Of a DNA stretch of 64,000 nt, positions 12,534-23,785 are shown in pieces; positions within the stretch are counted from its first letter, which is position 1, and each line of letters starts with the position of its first letter. The translations under genes were made by a program, and so were the position numbers. Origin of the DNA: Coenobita brevimanus (lineage: Eukaryota > Arthropoda > Malacostraca > Decapoda > Coenobitidae); assembly GCA_032717465.1 (NCBI GenBank), contig CM064697.1, forward strand, positions 701,001 through 765,000, given 5' to 3'. Below the pieces are notes generated by a model. That model was not told where the DNA came from, did no database searches, and saw only the letters and a list, made by a program, of their open reading frames with translations.

Positions 12534-12804
12534 GAAATCAGGTGATGTTCTTTTTAAGTTTTCTGGCCTGCGGTAGCCTAACCTCGTAACCCTACAAGTC
12601 AAAGAGGGTGATATATCACTGAATTATTTTACGTGTGTCGCAAGAACGCCAGGCTAATTTGAGCAACGTAAGTTTGTCTTGCTTCTGTTGGTGTCGTTGG
12701 AGAACATTTTAAAACAGGACTCAAACCGCTCATCATACTGCACCCATTTTCACAGAGCATACTCTCATAGCCCCTCCCAATCCTCCACCACAATTTCACC
12801 TCAT

Positions 12805-12955
12805 TACCTTCGCCTACGAAGTTGGAAGAGGTTATGTATTCACCTGTGTTTTTCTGTTTGTTTGTCTACACGATATCTCCAAAAGTCCTCAATGAATTTC
12901 AATGAAATTTTATGGAAGGGTGGCCATGGGCCAGGAATGAACTGATTGAATCTTC
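12805..12955 (+). mobile_element. MITE family B, truncated copy
   Basis: Starts TACCTTCGCCTACGAAGTTG and continues with GTTTGTTTGTCT and AATTTCAATGAAATTTTATGG, the family core. It lacks the right terminal repeat. Diverged direct words CCTCCACCA flank it. Confidence 0.65.
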
Positions 12956-13261
12956 CCCATCCTCCACCACTATGCCACCTCATTCCATCAATGTTGTTTT
13001 TTGTCCCTCACGACCATTTCCTTACCCACTCCCCTTCCCAGGTCATCACTCTTGGAGTACAGTATATTCTTAAATGAACATTCATTGCACTCCACTAATC
13101 CTACAACACTCATTTTCACAAGTTATATTTTCGTGCCCTAGTTCCGCCGCAAGCATTTCAACTCATCCCGCCCATTCCATTGCTCACCACACCCAGTGCT
13201 TTATTCCCCTATGACGGCGTCATGACGCGACGTCGGTCACCTGGTGGCAGAACCCGTCTGT

Positions 13262-13604
13262 TATCTCCGCCAATGAAAGTTGGAGGGGGTTATTTATTCA
13301 CCCGTGTTTGTCTGTTTGTCCCCAAGATATCTCAGAAAGTTATCTGTTGATTTCAGTGAAATTACGTGAATATATAGGTTATGGATCAAGGAAGAATTGA
13401 TTAAATATTGGTGGCGATCTAAGTTTGAGTCCCGGTTCTGGACCGTTTATTGTTTGTGCATTCGCAAGATATCTTTGAAAGTTGTTGATGGATTTCAGTG
13501 AAATTTTGTGGATATGTTGGTCATGGGCCAAGGAGGGGTTGATTAAATTTTAGTGGTTATCTGTATTGTGTGAAATACTGTACAAGTAGGTATTGACGGA
13601 GATA
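13262..13604 (+). mobile_element. MITE family B copy
   Basis: Bounded by TATCTCCGCCAA and TTGACGGAGATA, which are inverted complements with one mismatch. The interior contains two diverged core units, each with GATTTCAGTGAAAT and ATGG(G/A)(C/T)CAAGGA. No coding capacity. Confidence 0.75.
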
Positions 13605-13628
13605 TGCGCTCTCTGAGTGCGGTTTAGT

Positions 13629-13874
13629 TACCTCCGCCAAGGAAGTTATGTTTTCACCCCTGTCCGTTTTTTTGTTGGTCGGTTGGTTGGTTTGTGAGCA
13701 AGGTTATACAAAAACTACTGGACGGATTTCCACGAAACTTGGTAGAAGAATGTGCCTTGGCCTAGAATACACTCCATTAAATTTTGGTGCGGATCCGGAT
13801 AAAGGTGCGGATCCAGGATTTTTTTTTTTTTTTCACTTTCTTTCACATTACGAGATAGGGCGTTGGCGGAGGTA
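13629..13874 (+). mobile_element. MITE family B copy with perfect terminal repeats
   Basis: TACCTCCGCCAA at 13629-13640 and TTGGCGGAGGTA at 13863-13874 are perfect 12-bp inverted repeats beginning and ending in TA. A single core unit carries GCGGATCCGGAT words and a poly(T) run. It lies only 24 bp after the previous copy. Confidence 0.8.
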
Positions 13875-13927
13875 TGCGCTCTACTGAGCGCCATTCTAGT
13901 TCTTTATTTTATTGTGTGTTTGCTTGC

Positions 13928-13929
<2 letters not shown>

Positions 13930-13971
<42 letters not shown>
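13930..13971. repeat. (TG)n microsatellite
   Basis: About 42 bp of TG dinucleotides. Confidence 0.96.
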
Positions 13972-14009
13972 TCGTAAGGTTGTGGCAACACTGTGTCTAC
14001 GGGAGTATG

Positions 14010-14410
14010 ATGCTTGCCAAACTGTCTTCTTTCCTACCCTCCTTCCCTTCATCTTTCATTTACTTTCCTCTCTCCATATCTCCTGCTTCTTTCATCCCTT
14101 CTTCATCACTCTCTCCCTTCACTTTTCCTTTCTTCTTCCCCTTCACTATCTCCTCTGTTTTTCATCTTTCCCTTCCTCTCCCTCTTCTTTCATATTTCAA
14201 CTCCTACCTTCATCTCTCCTCTCCATCTCTCTCGCCCGTGTTCTTCATCCTTCCCCTCACTTCTCTATCCTTTCGTGTCTTCATTTTTTCTCCGTCTTTC
14301 CCATTTCCTGCTTTTTTGTCATTTTCCTAATACCTCTTCTCCATCTGTTCTTCCTACTCCTCTCTACCATTTCCACTTTGAGAGAGAGAGAGAGAGAGAT
14401 AGAGAGAGGG
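14010..14410. repeat. Pyrimidine-rich tract ending in (GA)n
   Basis: About 370 bp of C/T-rich plus strand with a switch to (GA)n at about 14380-14408. Open frames of 140-200 residues here are compositional. Confidence 0.8.
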
Positions 14411-14639
14411 GTAAGGCTATCACAAGCAGCCGTGGACATGCGTGAGAGTGGTGTGGTGTGTTGGCATGGCACTCACACTGTTACGTAAATACTCATGCCA
14501 CGTAAATGGAGCCATACCACACGCTCACACCGTCATAACACAAAAATAGAAAATATATCATCCACTCCTGTTTATCCATTTACCTATCTATGGCTTGGAG
14601 GCGTGTAAGCAGCCCTATTCCCAGACACCTTCCTCCATC

Positions 14640-14805
14640 CCGTCCCTCCCCCTCACTCATGCCCCACCTTCCCCCTCCCCCTCCCCCTCACTCATGCCCC
14701 ACCTTCCCCCTCCCCCTCCCCCTTCCACCACTGTCGTACAACAATGTAGTCACTATTCTTAATGCCTTCCTCAAGACCAAATCTCTTACGGAAATAGGAA
14801 AAACC

Positions 14806-14893
<88 letters not shown>
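14640..14893. repeat. C-rich duplication and (AC)n microsatellite
   Basis: CTCACTCATGCCCCACCTTC is directly repeated at about 14652 and 14688 within CCCCCT-rich DNA. A perfect (AC)n runs from about 14809 to 14893. Confidence 0.9.
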
Positions 14894-14894
<1 letters not shown>

Positions 14895-15184
14895 AATTAA
14901 AAAAAACAGTGTATAATTTCGAATCCATTTCAGCTACAATACATCATATTATACTACCCCGACTTGTTCACTTGTAATTCCGCCTCCCTGTCTCCGCTCC
15001 CAACCACCCTTGCACTTTGAGGTGCGTATTTGTGTGTAGCAGCCCCTGTGAGATGCGGACGTGTGTGTAGCAGACCCTGTTTGGTGTGGACGTAGGTGTA
15101 TAATATGGTGCGGTCAGTGTGTTGGCCCCATTAACATGACAGCGGGGTGTAATAATAGGAATACACTCATCCATTGTCTCTTGT

Positions 15185-15570
15185 CACTGATGTAATCTCT
15201 GCACGATGGTGGTGGTCGTGGTTGTGGTGGTGGTGAAACTGGTCGTAATGTGGTGGTATTGATGGCTGTGGTTATGGTGGCAATGATGGCCGTGGTCGTC
15301 GCGGCAGTAGCGGTGGTGGTGGTGATGGTGGCGTTGATGGTGACTGTGAGAGTAGTGATGGCGGTGGTGATGGCATTGGTTGGGTCGTGGTGATAATGGT
15401 GGTGGTGGTGGTAATGATGGCTGTCGTAGTGGTGATAATGGTCGTGGTTTTTCCGATATTGATGGCAATTGTCACGGTAATAATGATGGTAGTGGTTGTG
15501 ACGTTGGTGGCGGTGGTTTGGATAGCGTTTGATGATATCGATAAGAAGATCAATATTGATGATGATAATG
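15185..15570. repeat. Degenerate GGT/GAT trinucleotide array
   Basis: Imperfect GGTGGTGAT-type triplets for nearly 400 bp. This gives His/Thr-rich minus-strand frames that are artefacts. Confidence 0.8.
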
Positions 15571-16797
15571 ATGACAATACCTTGAGCACAGACAGGGCAA
15601 ACAGACGAAGCAGCTTTGAGAGCCCCGTTTAAGTGAAAAATACGAGAGAAGTACACGCCAACTTAACACATTGCCACCATGTTACCATCTCACTTCTACT
15701 TATACTTGCTCTCAAACAGTATACACAGCGGGAACAAGGTGTGTGAGTCTTGCAGATGTGTCTGTGAACGCATATCAAAAAAAAAAATCTGTCAGCAGTA
15801 ATATGATAGGATGATAGTTTTTGTTTTGTAGTTCATTCTGACCACCTTCCGACAGTTTTTTCAGCAAAAAAAAAAAATCTTTTCATTTCATGCTTGCTAT
15901 CTCCTGACGACTTTATTTGGCTTTGGATAGTCTTTTTCGATCTGGAAAGTTAAAATACCCCCGGCAGCATGTATCCTAAGCTGAACAAGAGAGTCAGATG
16001 TCAACTAGAACAGAGTGGAAATGACGCCCTTGTGTTGAAGGGATCTGAAAGACCTCTCGTAGTGAATCGCTTAAGCGCGATAAATGTTTCTAAAGAAAGA
16101 GGACGTGAGTTTAATTGTTATCGTACAGCTTGGAGGCAAGAGTTAACGTTTATAACGGGAAGAGATAAGCCGACAACGTAGGTTCGTAATATGTAGAAGG
16201 TAAGTAACTAAGGTAGGAGAAAAAAAAAAAGGTAAGGAATAAACCAAGGAGACACGATTATTAAACCTTGAACGCGTTTGTAAAAATGGAGAACCTGGGC
16301 ATTGTTACACAGGTGGAATAAGAAGAGATTTACGACGAACTAGACATAAATCCAGGAAGGTATGAGAGGAAGTTGTGGAGGTAAACTGGGAAGTGAGTGT
16401 TGAAGGAAGCGGGTGGGATGGGAGGTATTAAGGCAGCCCCCGGCCCTCACCACACCACATCCTGGCTCCAATGTTTGGTTTGTTAGGCCAGCACCGCCAC
16501 GTGGGGTATACAGGGGTGTGTGCCGGGATTGATGGGTTGATGTGGCACGGTCGAGAAAGGTGTTAGTAGATTTCTTTCCTCTCCTCCTCCTCCTCGGTCT
16601 TCGTTTGTGAAATTATGCTCGAATCCCATTTTCAAGGTCTAACAGTTCTCCCTTACGCCAGCTGGTTTATGGTGTTACAAGCACACACCCACGCTCTCGT
16701 TAGCGTCTCGTATTAAGGACTAACGTTTACTCATCATGCTGAGAGGGAAACTGATGTCACAAAGTGTTATCGTAATGCCACTGTCTGGAACGTTTGA
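15571..16797. other. No gene seen
   Basis: Mixed DNA. A palindromic CCACGTGG E-box lies near 16499. No exon with a splice pair was convincing. Confidence 0.45.

Positions 16798-16873
<76 letters not shown>
16798..16873. repeat. (TA)n microsatellite
   Basis: About 75 bp of TA dinucleotides. Confidence 0.98.
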
Positions 16874-16874
<1 letters not shown>

Positions 16875-17029
16875 GCCCTAACAACTGTCTGTAACTATTC
16901 TGAGTAATATTCTAAGGTTAATTTTAAATGGAATATTTCCTTGATGGAAACCTTCAGTTAAATGTACAGTTTACGAGGATGTCATGTAGCTTCTGTGGTA
17001 AGTGTGGCTTAATGGTAGTAGGCGGTGGG

Positions 17030-17350
17030 GGAGGCGTTGGCTCAATCGGTAGAGAGGTGGTCTGCAGTCCTAACGGACCCAGGTTCGAATCCCGGCTGAG
17101 GCAGGGAACAGTTTAAGGATTTGAATTTCATTCAATCAGGCTTTACTGATCTACCAGTAGACCCGCCGACATGTCGTAAAAATACCCCCGCTAATACCAA
17201 CACACCAGTCCTGTATGAGACAGCCCTAGCATGTATTCAATATGGACGGTGGGTGTTAGCGCCGAAGTGGTGACATGTAGAGGTGTATGGTATGTAGAAG
17301 GACTGCTGGGCCTTGATAGCAGGCTGTGAAGCCTATGCCCAGAGTCGGAC

Positions 17351-17396
<46 letters not shown>
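17030..17396 (+). mobile_element. tRNA-derived SINE with 42-bp poly(A)
   Basis: The head has pol III promoter boxes: A box TGGCTCAATCGG at 17038-17049 and B box GGTTCGAATCC at 17082-17092, a perfect match to consensus. CTGCAGT sits where an anticodon loop would be (GCA, Cys-like). A roughly 260-bp body follows, ending GAAGCCTATGCCCAGAGTCG and then poly(A) at 17355-17396. The body matches copies at 51778-52107 and 55490-55880 and the tail at 45171-45232. The long uninterrupted A tail suggests this is one of the younger copies. Confidence 0.9.
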
Positions 17397-17399
<3 letters not shown>

Positions 17400-17692
17400 G
17401 CCGTGATACCGATGGTTGTAGTGTGTTTAGCGTTTGGCAGCAGATGGTTTTAGTTAAGGTGATTGATGGGTACTATAATGCCAGTGATGGTGGTAGTGAC
17501 AGTGGTGATGGTGCTAGTATTTATAGCCACATCACTCACATCTGGTGCTCCCTACTGTTGGTAATAGTGGTACTTGGGATGGGTATTGGTAATGATGATG
17601 GATGAGTGTGGTAGAGACATAGAATTGTCATTGTGATTATACACGGCCCACCATAACTTGAGGGAAATTTTCGACTTTTAAACCCAGCATTC

Positions 17693-17753
<61 letters not shown>

Positions 17754-18624
17754 GTTTTAAGCCCTGGACAGTAGATGCTGGTGGTGATAGTTTCTGTTTC
17801 TAGTTAATATGAACCGTTTCTACCTTGATTATTAGCAAATGAATTTTAGTATCGATGAATTTTGCGATGAACTGGTTGCAAGAAAATAAAGGAATGGGAA
17901 AGTACAGGTTAGGACGAGGAAGTGGGGATTTAGGGAGACAGAAATGATGACGATATTAAGGCCTGTGACGGAAGGCTAAGGGAAGTATAAATAGACACTA
18001 TTGATAATAATTTATTTATTTTATGAGTTTCATTATATCTGACCTTAACTGTCTGCATTTCAACGTGCACTGTGACAGAGGCTGAGAAAAACAGATTAAT
18101 CCCTCCTAGATCATTATATATTTTATTGTATTTTTTATTCATTCGGGCGATTTTAGACACCGTATCTGAGGTGTTTCATTCTATCCATCACTGTCGTAGA
18201 ATATATACGGAGCAGTTTACTGTCTATTAACCGTATGAGTAAAGTGTTTAGGTATTACGATGTTACATAATGGTAAGGTTTGACGCTATAGTAACCTTGC
18301 TTAGCGTTGGTTATTTTGTATTTTGACGGCGTGGATGGCGATATGATAGCATAAGCAACAGATTAAGTCTCTCGGTGATGGTGTATTTATAGTGAGATCA
18401 CGTGATGTCTTAATGATGTATATGACAGGTTATATAGTTTTTCTTTCTCTTTTCTTCTGCTTCGTCTTATTTATTTATTTTTGTGCCCGTGTACTTCTTT
18501 TCACGTGTGGATAATGAAGTATGTGAACTATGACGCCATTATGTTCACGTTAGGGGCCTGTCAAGCGCTCTGTGTGTGTGTGTGTGTGTGTGTGTGGTAG
18601 CGTAGGGTGAGTAGCGTGAAAGGG
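17397..18624. other. Non-coding with (GA)n and (GT)n
   Basis: (GA)n at about 17694-17751 and a short (GT)n at 18571-18597. No exon seen. Confidence 0.55.
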
Positions 18625-19145
18625 AGAGCTGAGTAATTTAGATTAGGCCAAGTTAGGTTAGCTAAGGGGCGAGAAAAGAGAGTTAATTAGGTTAGATTTT
18701 GACTGGCTGATTAAAGCAGGAGAGATTTTGTTAGGTTAGGCAAGTACTTTAGTTTAGGGTGGGTGTATGTCAGATGGGGTTAGGCTGGGTTCGGTCAGGT
18801 TAGGGTCGGATAAACTAGATCAGGCAGGATTTGGTTCGACTAGGTTACGTTTGATTAGCATAGGTTGTCAGGGTAAGTTAGATTAGATAAGGTTAGGCCG
18901 GATTAAATTAGATTAGACTAAGTTGGACTGGGTTAGCTTAGGTTAGATTTGATTAGGCTAGATTTCCTTAGGTCAGGTCAGGTTAGAATAGGTTAAGCTA
19001 GATTAGGCTAGGCCAGCCTATGCTGGGGTATGCTTGGCTAGACTAGGCTCGGATAGGTTTAGCTGGATGAAGTAACGGTAGATTGTGAATAAGTTAGGCC
19101 TAGGTTAGGTTAGGTTAGGTTAGGTTAGGTTAGTTAAGGTTAAGG
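18625..19145. repeat. TTAGG-like degenerate array with (TTAGG)n core
   Basis: About 500 bp dense in TTAGGTTAG-like words, with about six perfect TTAGG units at 19100-19134. TTAGG is the ancestral arthropod telomere repeat. The orientation is opposite to the CCTAA block at 10699-10723. Confidence 0.8.
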
Positions 19146-20030
19146 TGCAGTGAGGGCAGTTGGCAGGGGAAGGGACAGAAGTATGTCAAGGGTAGCCAGC
19201 AGCTAGAGCACGAGATGGACAGCTGGTCGGCACGTAAGGCATGGTAGGGCAAGAGTGACAGGGGAAGGTAGATGAGGCAGGGATGGTGGGCAACACACGA
19301 ACAGGCAGGGCAGGGAAGGGGAGGCTGGGGGAAAAAGGAGAGGCAAGGTAGGGGGGGGGGAGTAAGGGAATAAGGAAGGGATATGAGAAAAGGAAGGAAG
19401 AAAATGGAGGGGAAAGAAGATTGGTAGGAAGAGGAGGAGCAGGAGAGATAAAAGAAGTAAGGAGAAAGGGGTAATGAGAGATGAGGTATGGGAGGGATAA
19501 AGAGGTACGGAAGACAGAAGACATGAAGAGGAAACGAAGGAAGAAGAACGGCGAAAGGAGAAGCAGGCTAGGAGACAAACGACTGAAGCGGAGAGAGGGA
19601 TGGGTGGTGAGGCAATAGGTAGGGAGAGATGATAATGGTGGAAGGGAAATAGCAGGAGTAGTTAAGAGTTGGACTGGAAAAGTGATAAAGGAACAGAATA
19701 TGGACAAGAAAAGTAATTGTTGCAGAGAGGCACTCGGAAGAAGATGAAGCACGGAAAAGAGGAGGAAACGTAAGAAGAGGAAACGAAGTAAGGGAAAATT
19801 AGGAGGGAGTACAATGATAAAGGAAACATGAAGTAAAGATAGGACATGAGGAGATGAGAAGTGTGAGGTGATATGAAATGAGGCAGATGAGGAGAGAGAT
19901 GGAAGAGGTGTGAGGTGGGAGACTCAGTTGTGGAAGGATGCAAGGAGAGGAGAAAGGAAATTAGTGAGAGAGGAGGAGAATGAATAAGGAAAAAAGGGAA
20001 AGCAGAACGATCAACCTTTTCATTTAGATA
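19146..20030. repeat. Purine-rich tract
   Basis: Plus strand dominated by A and G for about 0.9 kb. Minus-strand Leu/Pro/Ser frames, including one of 188 residues, are compositional. Confidence 0.75.
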
Positions 20031-20740
20031 ATGCTTTACATATTAAGAGTATTCTAGCTGACCCTCGACGACTTATATCCAGGTCAGGAGAAAACTGTTG
20101 TAGCGAAGAGATAAGAAGCTTTCCATTATCCCCTCTGATACGATTTTTTTTTTCTGGCTATCACGAGGCGAGTTTACTTAGCTTAGGTGAAATCATTGGT
20201 AGTTAAGCGATGGAAGATATTTTCAGTAAACTCTTCAATGCGATTACTTCCTAACAACATTATGTGACTTCTGCCATGCGATTTTTTTCTCGAAGCAAAG
20301 AGGTTAAAGTTATATGAAAAAGAAAAGGAATTTGTCATTGAATTTAAATGAAACAGAGAAAAAGTAAGTCTAGGATAAGAAAGAGACACCGGTTTTAAAA
20401 TATGCCCTGTACTTGCTGGCTCGAAAAATGTAGTACGATAAAGTAGTAGGGGAATGTAATCTAGGGTCAGCAAGGAATACTTATCTGCCCAGGTACTCAA
20501 CTCAGAGAAGCCCAGAAAATGAAAGTTAGAGAGAGAGGAGTGAAGAAAACAAAAGCTAAGCTGAAAAGTAAAAAGAGAAAGAATGTTAACTGATGTGAGA
20601 AAGAGCTAAAGTTAATTGAGGTGAGAAAGACAAGAGTAAACTGAGGTAAGAGGGAAAATGAAGGTAAAATGAGGAGAGAAAATGAGGTAAACTGAAATGA
20701 AGTGAAAAATTAAGAAATAGTCGAATAGCACAGGTAAAGT
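20031..20740. other. No gene seen
   Basis: A/G-leaning DNA with degenerate GAGGTAA(A)CTGA words between 20610 and 20700. Nothing identifiable. Confidence 0.45.
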
Positions 20741-20840
20741 CAGCAGTCCACGCCCAGTGTACCCCGTCCCTTGGCTGCCCCCCGGTGTCATGTTACTGGG
20801 CGGCGCGTCATGGGTGCCAAGCTGGGCCGCGGACACTCAC

Positions 20841-20916
20841 TCTACTGCCAATGTGATGCGCCGGGATGCTGACCAGGAGGGAGGCCTGCGAGATGCCGAC
20901 CTTCATATCAACCCCA
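20841..20916 (-). CDS. Candidate 76-bp internal exon, unknown gene
   Basis: On the minus strand a pyrimidine-rich stretch (C run, then TCTCTCTCTCTGATCTTATAATAG) precedes position 20916. AGA|GTGAGTG, a strong 5' splice site, follows 20841. Only one frame is open across all 76 bp: one leading base, then 25 codons including QASLLVSIPAHHIG. Most third positions are G or C, as in the stathmin-like gene. The segment is part of a GC-rich island (about 20745-20905) in AT-rich surroundings. The peptide is not recognised. It does not join in phase directly to the exon candidate at 37723-37892, so at least one exon would be missing if they belong together. A competing plus-strand frame exists but lacks an acceptor. 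Confidence 0.4.
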
Positions 20917-21022
20917 CTATTATAAGATCAGAGAGAGAGAGGGGGGGGGGGGCGAGCATGTGTGATTGTTTTTGTATGCGTTTGTGCATTTGTGCGTGTT
21001 CGTGTAGTTGTGTGTACTGTGT

Positions 21023-21023
<1 letters not shown>

Positions 21024-21098
<75 letters not shown>
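21024..21098. repeat. (GT)n microsatellite
   Basis: About 75 bp of GT dinucleotides preceded by a G run at 20941-20952. Confidence 0.97.
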
Positions 21099-21099
<1 letters not shown>

Positions 21100-21427
21100 A
21101 TTCCGTCATCCCTTGGAATGCAAACATATGTGCTGGCCGAGGAGTGAGGATGGAAGGGGGCGGCGGGGAGTAGAGGAGTATTGGATAAATAAGATGTAAG
21201 AAGGTAGTGAATAGGTGGGAGTGAGATGGTATTGAAAGGTAGGAGTGGAAGGGGGATAGGAGAGTGAGACAGTGGTGTGGATGGATGGGGAGTGGGAGAG
21301 TAGTGGACAGGTAGGGATTAGGGATAGTGAGGAAAAAGATGGGAGTGATAGAGTTGTGGGGATGACTGAGGAATGGATACTTAATGGGAGATGGGTAAAG
21401 AAATTGGGTACTGAAGCATAGTTGAGG
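21099..21427. other. G/A-rich degenerate DNA
   Basis: Loosely repetitive GGTAGGAGTGGA-like words. Similar words resume after the hAT-like element at 22110, consistent with that element having interrupted this sequence. Confidence 0.5.
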
Positions 21428-21435
21428 AGTTAGAG

Positions 21436-22109
21436 CAGGGATTCCCAACCTATTGCTTGCGACCACCACTGTGCTCTTTGATGGTCTGGCAGTGATCTTT
21501 CACAGTGGTTAAAATCATTCTCACGAGTATCAGCTCTTTGTAGGCCAAAGTCTGACAAAGAGCTGATAGTCACGATGTAAGACTTCTCATCAGTTATCGA
21601 GCAAACCTGCTGATTATAAATGCATAAGCAATCACTGATGCCAGTGTTCCATTGCGGTTGGTTTTAGTCATTATTTTCTGTTACTCTCTAAATTACAGTA
21701 ATGTGAGTAAACTGCATAACTTATATAAGGTGCAGTATATGTAACATTGATGAATTTCCCTGGGCAGTCTTCATTTACACGGGATCATCTGGAATGTGGA
21801 TGATTAATGTACAGTTGCAGCTTATTTAGAAATATTATCTGAAGAGGCAAACTATTGGTGTGTATGCCATTATATATCTATGTGTATAATGTGCAAGTTT
21901 GGTAAATGTTGATAACTTCCATATATATATCCGACTTGTACAAGATTTATTTGTGAATCTTCCATGCAAGTAATTTAAAGATTTTATGGTCTTTAAAATA
22001 GGTCTTACAAACTGAACTGCTTCTTAGTATCCAAAATTATGGTGGTGTTCTCATAATTATCCAGAAAACAGCTGTGTGCCTGTCAGCTTAACAAGGTTGG
22101 GAACCCCTG
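21436..22109. mobile_element. Non-autonomous hAT-like DNA transposon
   Basis: Ends are CAGGGATTCCCAACCT at 21436 and, on the opposite strand inward from 22109, CAGGGGTTCCCAACCT. They differ at one of 16 bases and match the CAGGGGTTCCCAA type of hAT terminal repeats. The flanks AGTTAGAG (21428-21435) and AGTTATGG (22110-22117) agree at 6 of 8 bases, as expected for an aged 8-bp hAT target duplication. The 674-bp AT-rich interior has no ORF of transposase size. Family assignment rests on ends and duplication length. Confidence 0.85.
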
Positions 22110-22311
22110 AGTTATGGGGTCGTGGGGAATAGTTGGGGAGTGGGATGGTTCGAGGATCGGGTGGACAGTGAGGGATAGAAGTTAATGAGAATGGTAGGAG
22201 GAAGGGGAGAGAGCCATTCCCCCTTCTTCTCTAGTTTTGTTATTTGTCTTGGAGCCATATTATTGTTAACTTGAGAGACTTTTTAGCACCTATTCTGTAA
22301 CGATTTATTTG

Positions 22312-22570
22312 GAATATTAAACCTTACTCGTTTAAAGGCTGCCTTCGGCGGCCTTCGCTGAATGTCAAAAGGTCAGAAATGAGTCATAACTCGGGAACCG
22401 GTGACCCAATTGGACTGGAATTTTTTTTTTTTTTTTTTTATTCTTCAAGTTAGAGCATTTTAACAGTACCTTGCTTTAACAGAAATTGAGCTACGTTGCG
22501 CCGTTTTTGCATTGTTACGGGAACAAACAAACCAACAAACATACAGAAATCGGATCATTATAATATAGAT
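22312..22570. repeat. Possible interspersed repeat
   Basis: Contains the self-complementary GCCTTCGGCGGCC, a poly(T) run near 22420, and an end rich in AACAAACAAACCAACAAACATA followed by GGATCATTATAATATAGAT. It looks like a transposable-element end, but I see no second copy in the window. Confidence 0.3.
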
Positions 22571-23240
22571 AATTCCATGTATTTTATTTATATATCCTTC
22601 TTATATCAATATAGTGTGAAATAGTGAATAGGAAAAAGTGATTAACCTCGCAGACACAGAAATATATTGGAGAGAAAGATTAAAACATGGTTCTTGGTAT
22701 GGGAGGTGAAGAGGGTGGTAGGGGGAGCGTATGGTAAGTCATCCTAATATAAGTGTCACCATAGAGAATAATGAGATTGAGGGTATGTAGAGTACGGGGG
22801 AAGAGACGGAGTATAAGGACGAGAGCTAGAACAGTTAAAAGGTAACATTCCTTTTCCCTCTCTGCACTCCATAGAGAAGTAAAGGAACATAATGTATACC
22901 CTTAATAGAGGTAATGTAATGAGACTAATATTCTAAAAGTAACTGTTTATAATAACCATAAATATAACAAATGAGATTCCGAAACGAAGCCTGTCCTCAC
23001 CAAGCATGTGATCCCAGACAAATTGACCTTAGTAGGCCGTAAGTCAGATGTTGTCAGTTTTAGGAAGAAAATTGTAATGCTTCATGTTTAATACTTTTGT
23101 TTTCTTATTTTGATGTTATTCTTTGGCCCCTATACTATTTTTTTATTTTTCATTATCAGTGCTTTGATTACGCCAACACTTGCGTTAGTCGTGTTGTGTA
23201 CGAGCAAAGAGGAGAGATATTTAGGCCAAAGGGTAGGTTT
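22571..23240. other. No gene seen
   Basis: AT-leaning unique sequence with no supported feature. Confidence 0.45.
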
Positions 23241-23244
23241 GCTG

Positions 23245-23249
23245 GTGTG

Positions 23250-23308
<59 letters not shown>

Positions 23309-23309
23309 T
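23245..23309. repeat. Compound (GT)n(GA)n microsatellite
   Basis: GT dinucleotides from about 23246 switch to GA at about 23282 and end near 23308. Confidence 0.97.
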
Positions 23310-23749
23310 GGGAGGCATCGTAGAATGTAGACGAGAAATGGGTTAGGAAAGTTGTGGAGGACGGTAATAATGAAGGTGAAATGAGGTGTGCAAAGACGGG
23401 TGCGGGGCGTAGAATTAGTAACGTTAAGAGTGCAGTGGGAAGGAAAGGGAATAGAGAGTAGGGAGTGCAAACTAGGAGTAGAGTAAAGTGTGAGAAAATG
23501 AGGGACTGGAGAGGAGAGTGTGTGAAGAGGAATTTGGGGAGAAAGTGAAGATTAGAAATACTGCGAAGGAGAGCTATTTGGGAAGTGAGAGAGTAGGAAG
23601 CAGGAGTGTAAGGGTGTGGGAAACAGGAAAGTGGAGTTAGAGGGAGTTGTTAGAGTGAGACACAGGAATGGGGAGAGAGCAAGAAATTGAGGGAGAAAGG
23701 GGGTTGGGGAAAAGACCAATGGAAAAAATGGTTGTATTAGAGGACGACT

Positions 23750-23785
<36 letters not shown>

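Noticed and set aside
16440..16570. Minus-strand exon ending in VAVLA-stop near a TACTAAC branch-like motif
   Set aside because: No AG acceptor at suitable distance after the branch-like motif and no recognisable peptide.
17038..17105. Possible genuine tRNA gene (good A and B boxes)
   Set aside because: The acceptor stem does not pair and a SINE body with poly(A) follows; copies elsewhere share that body.
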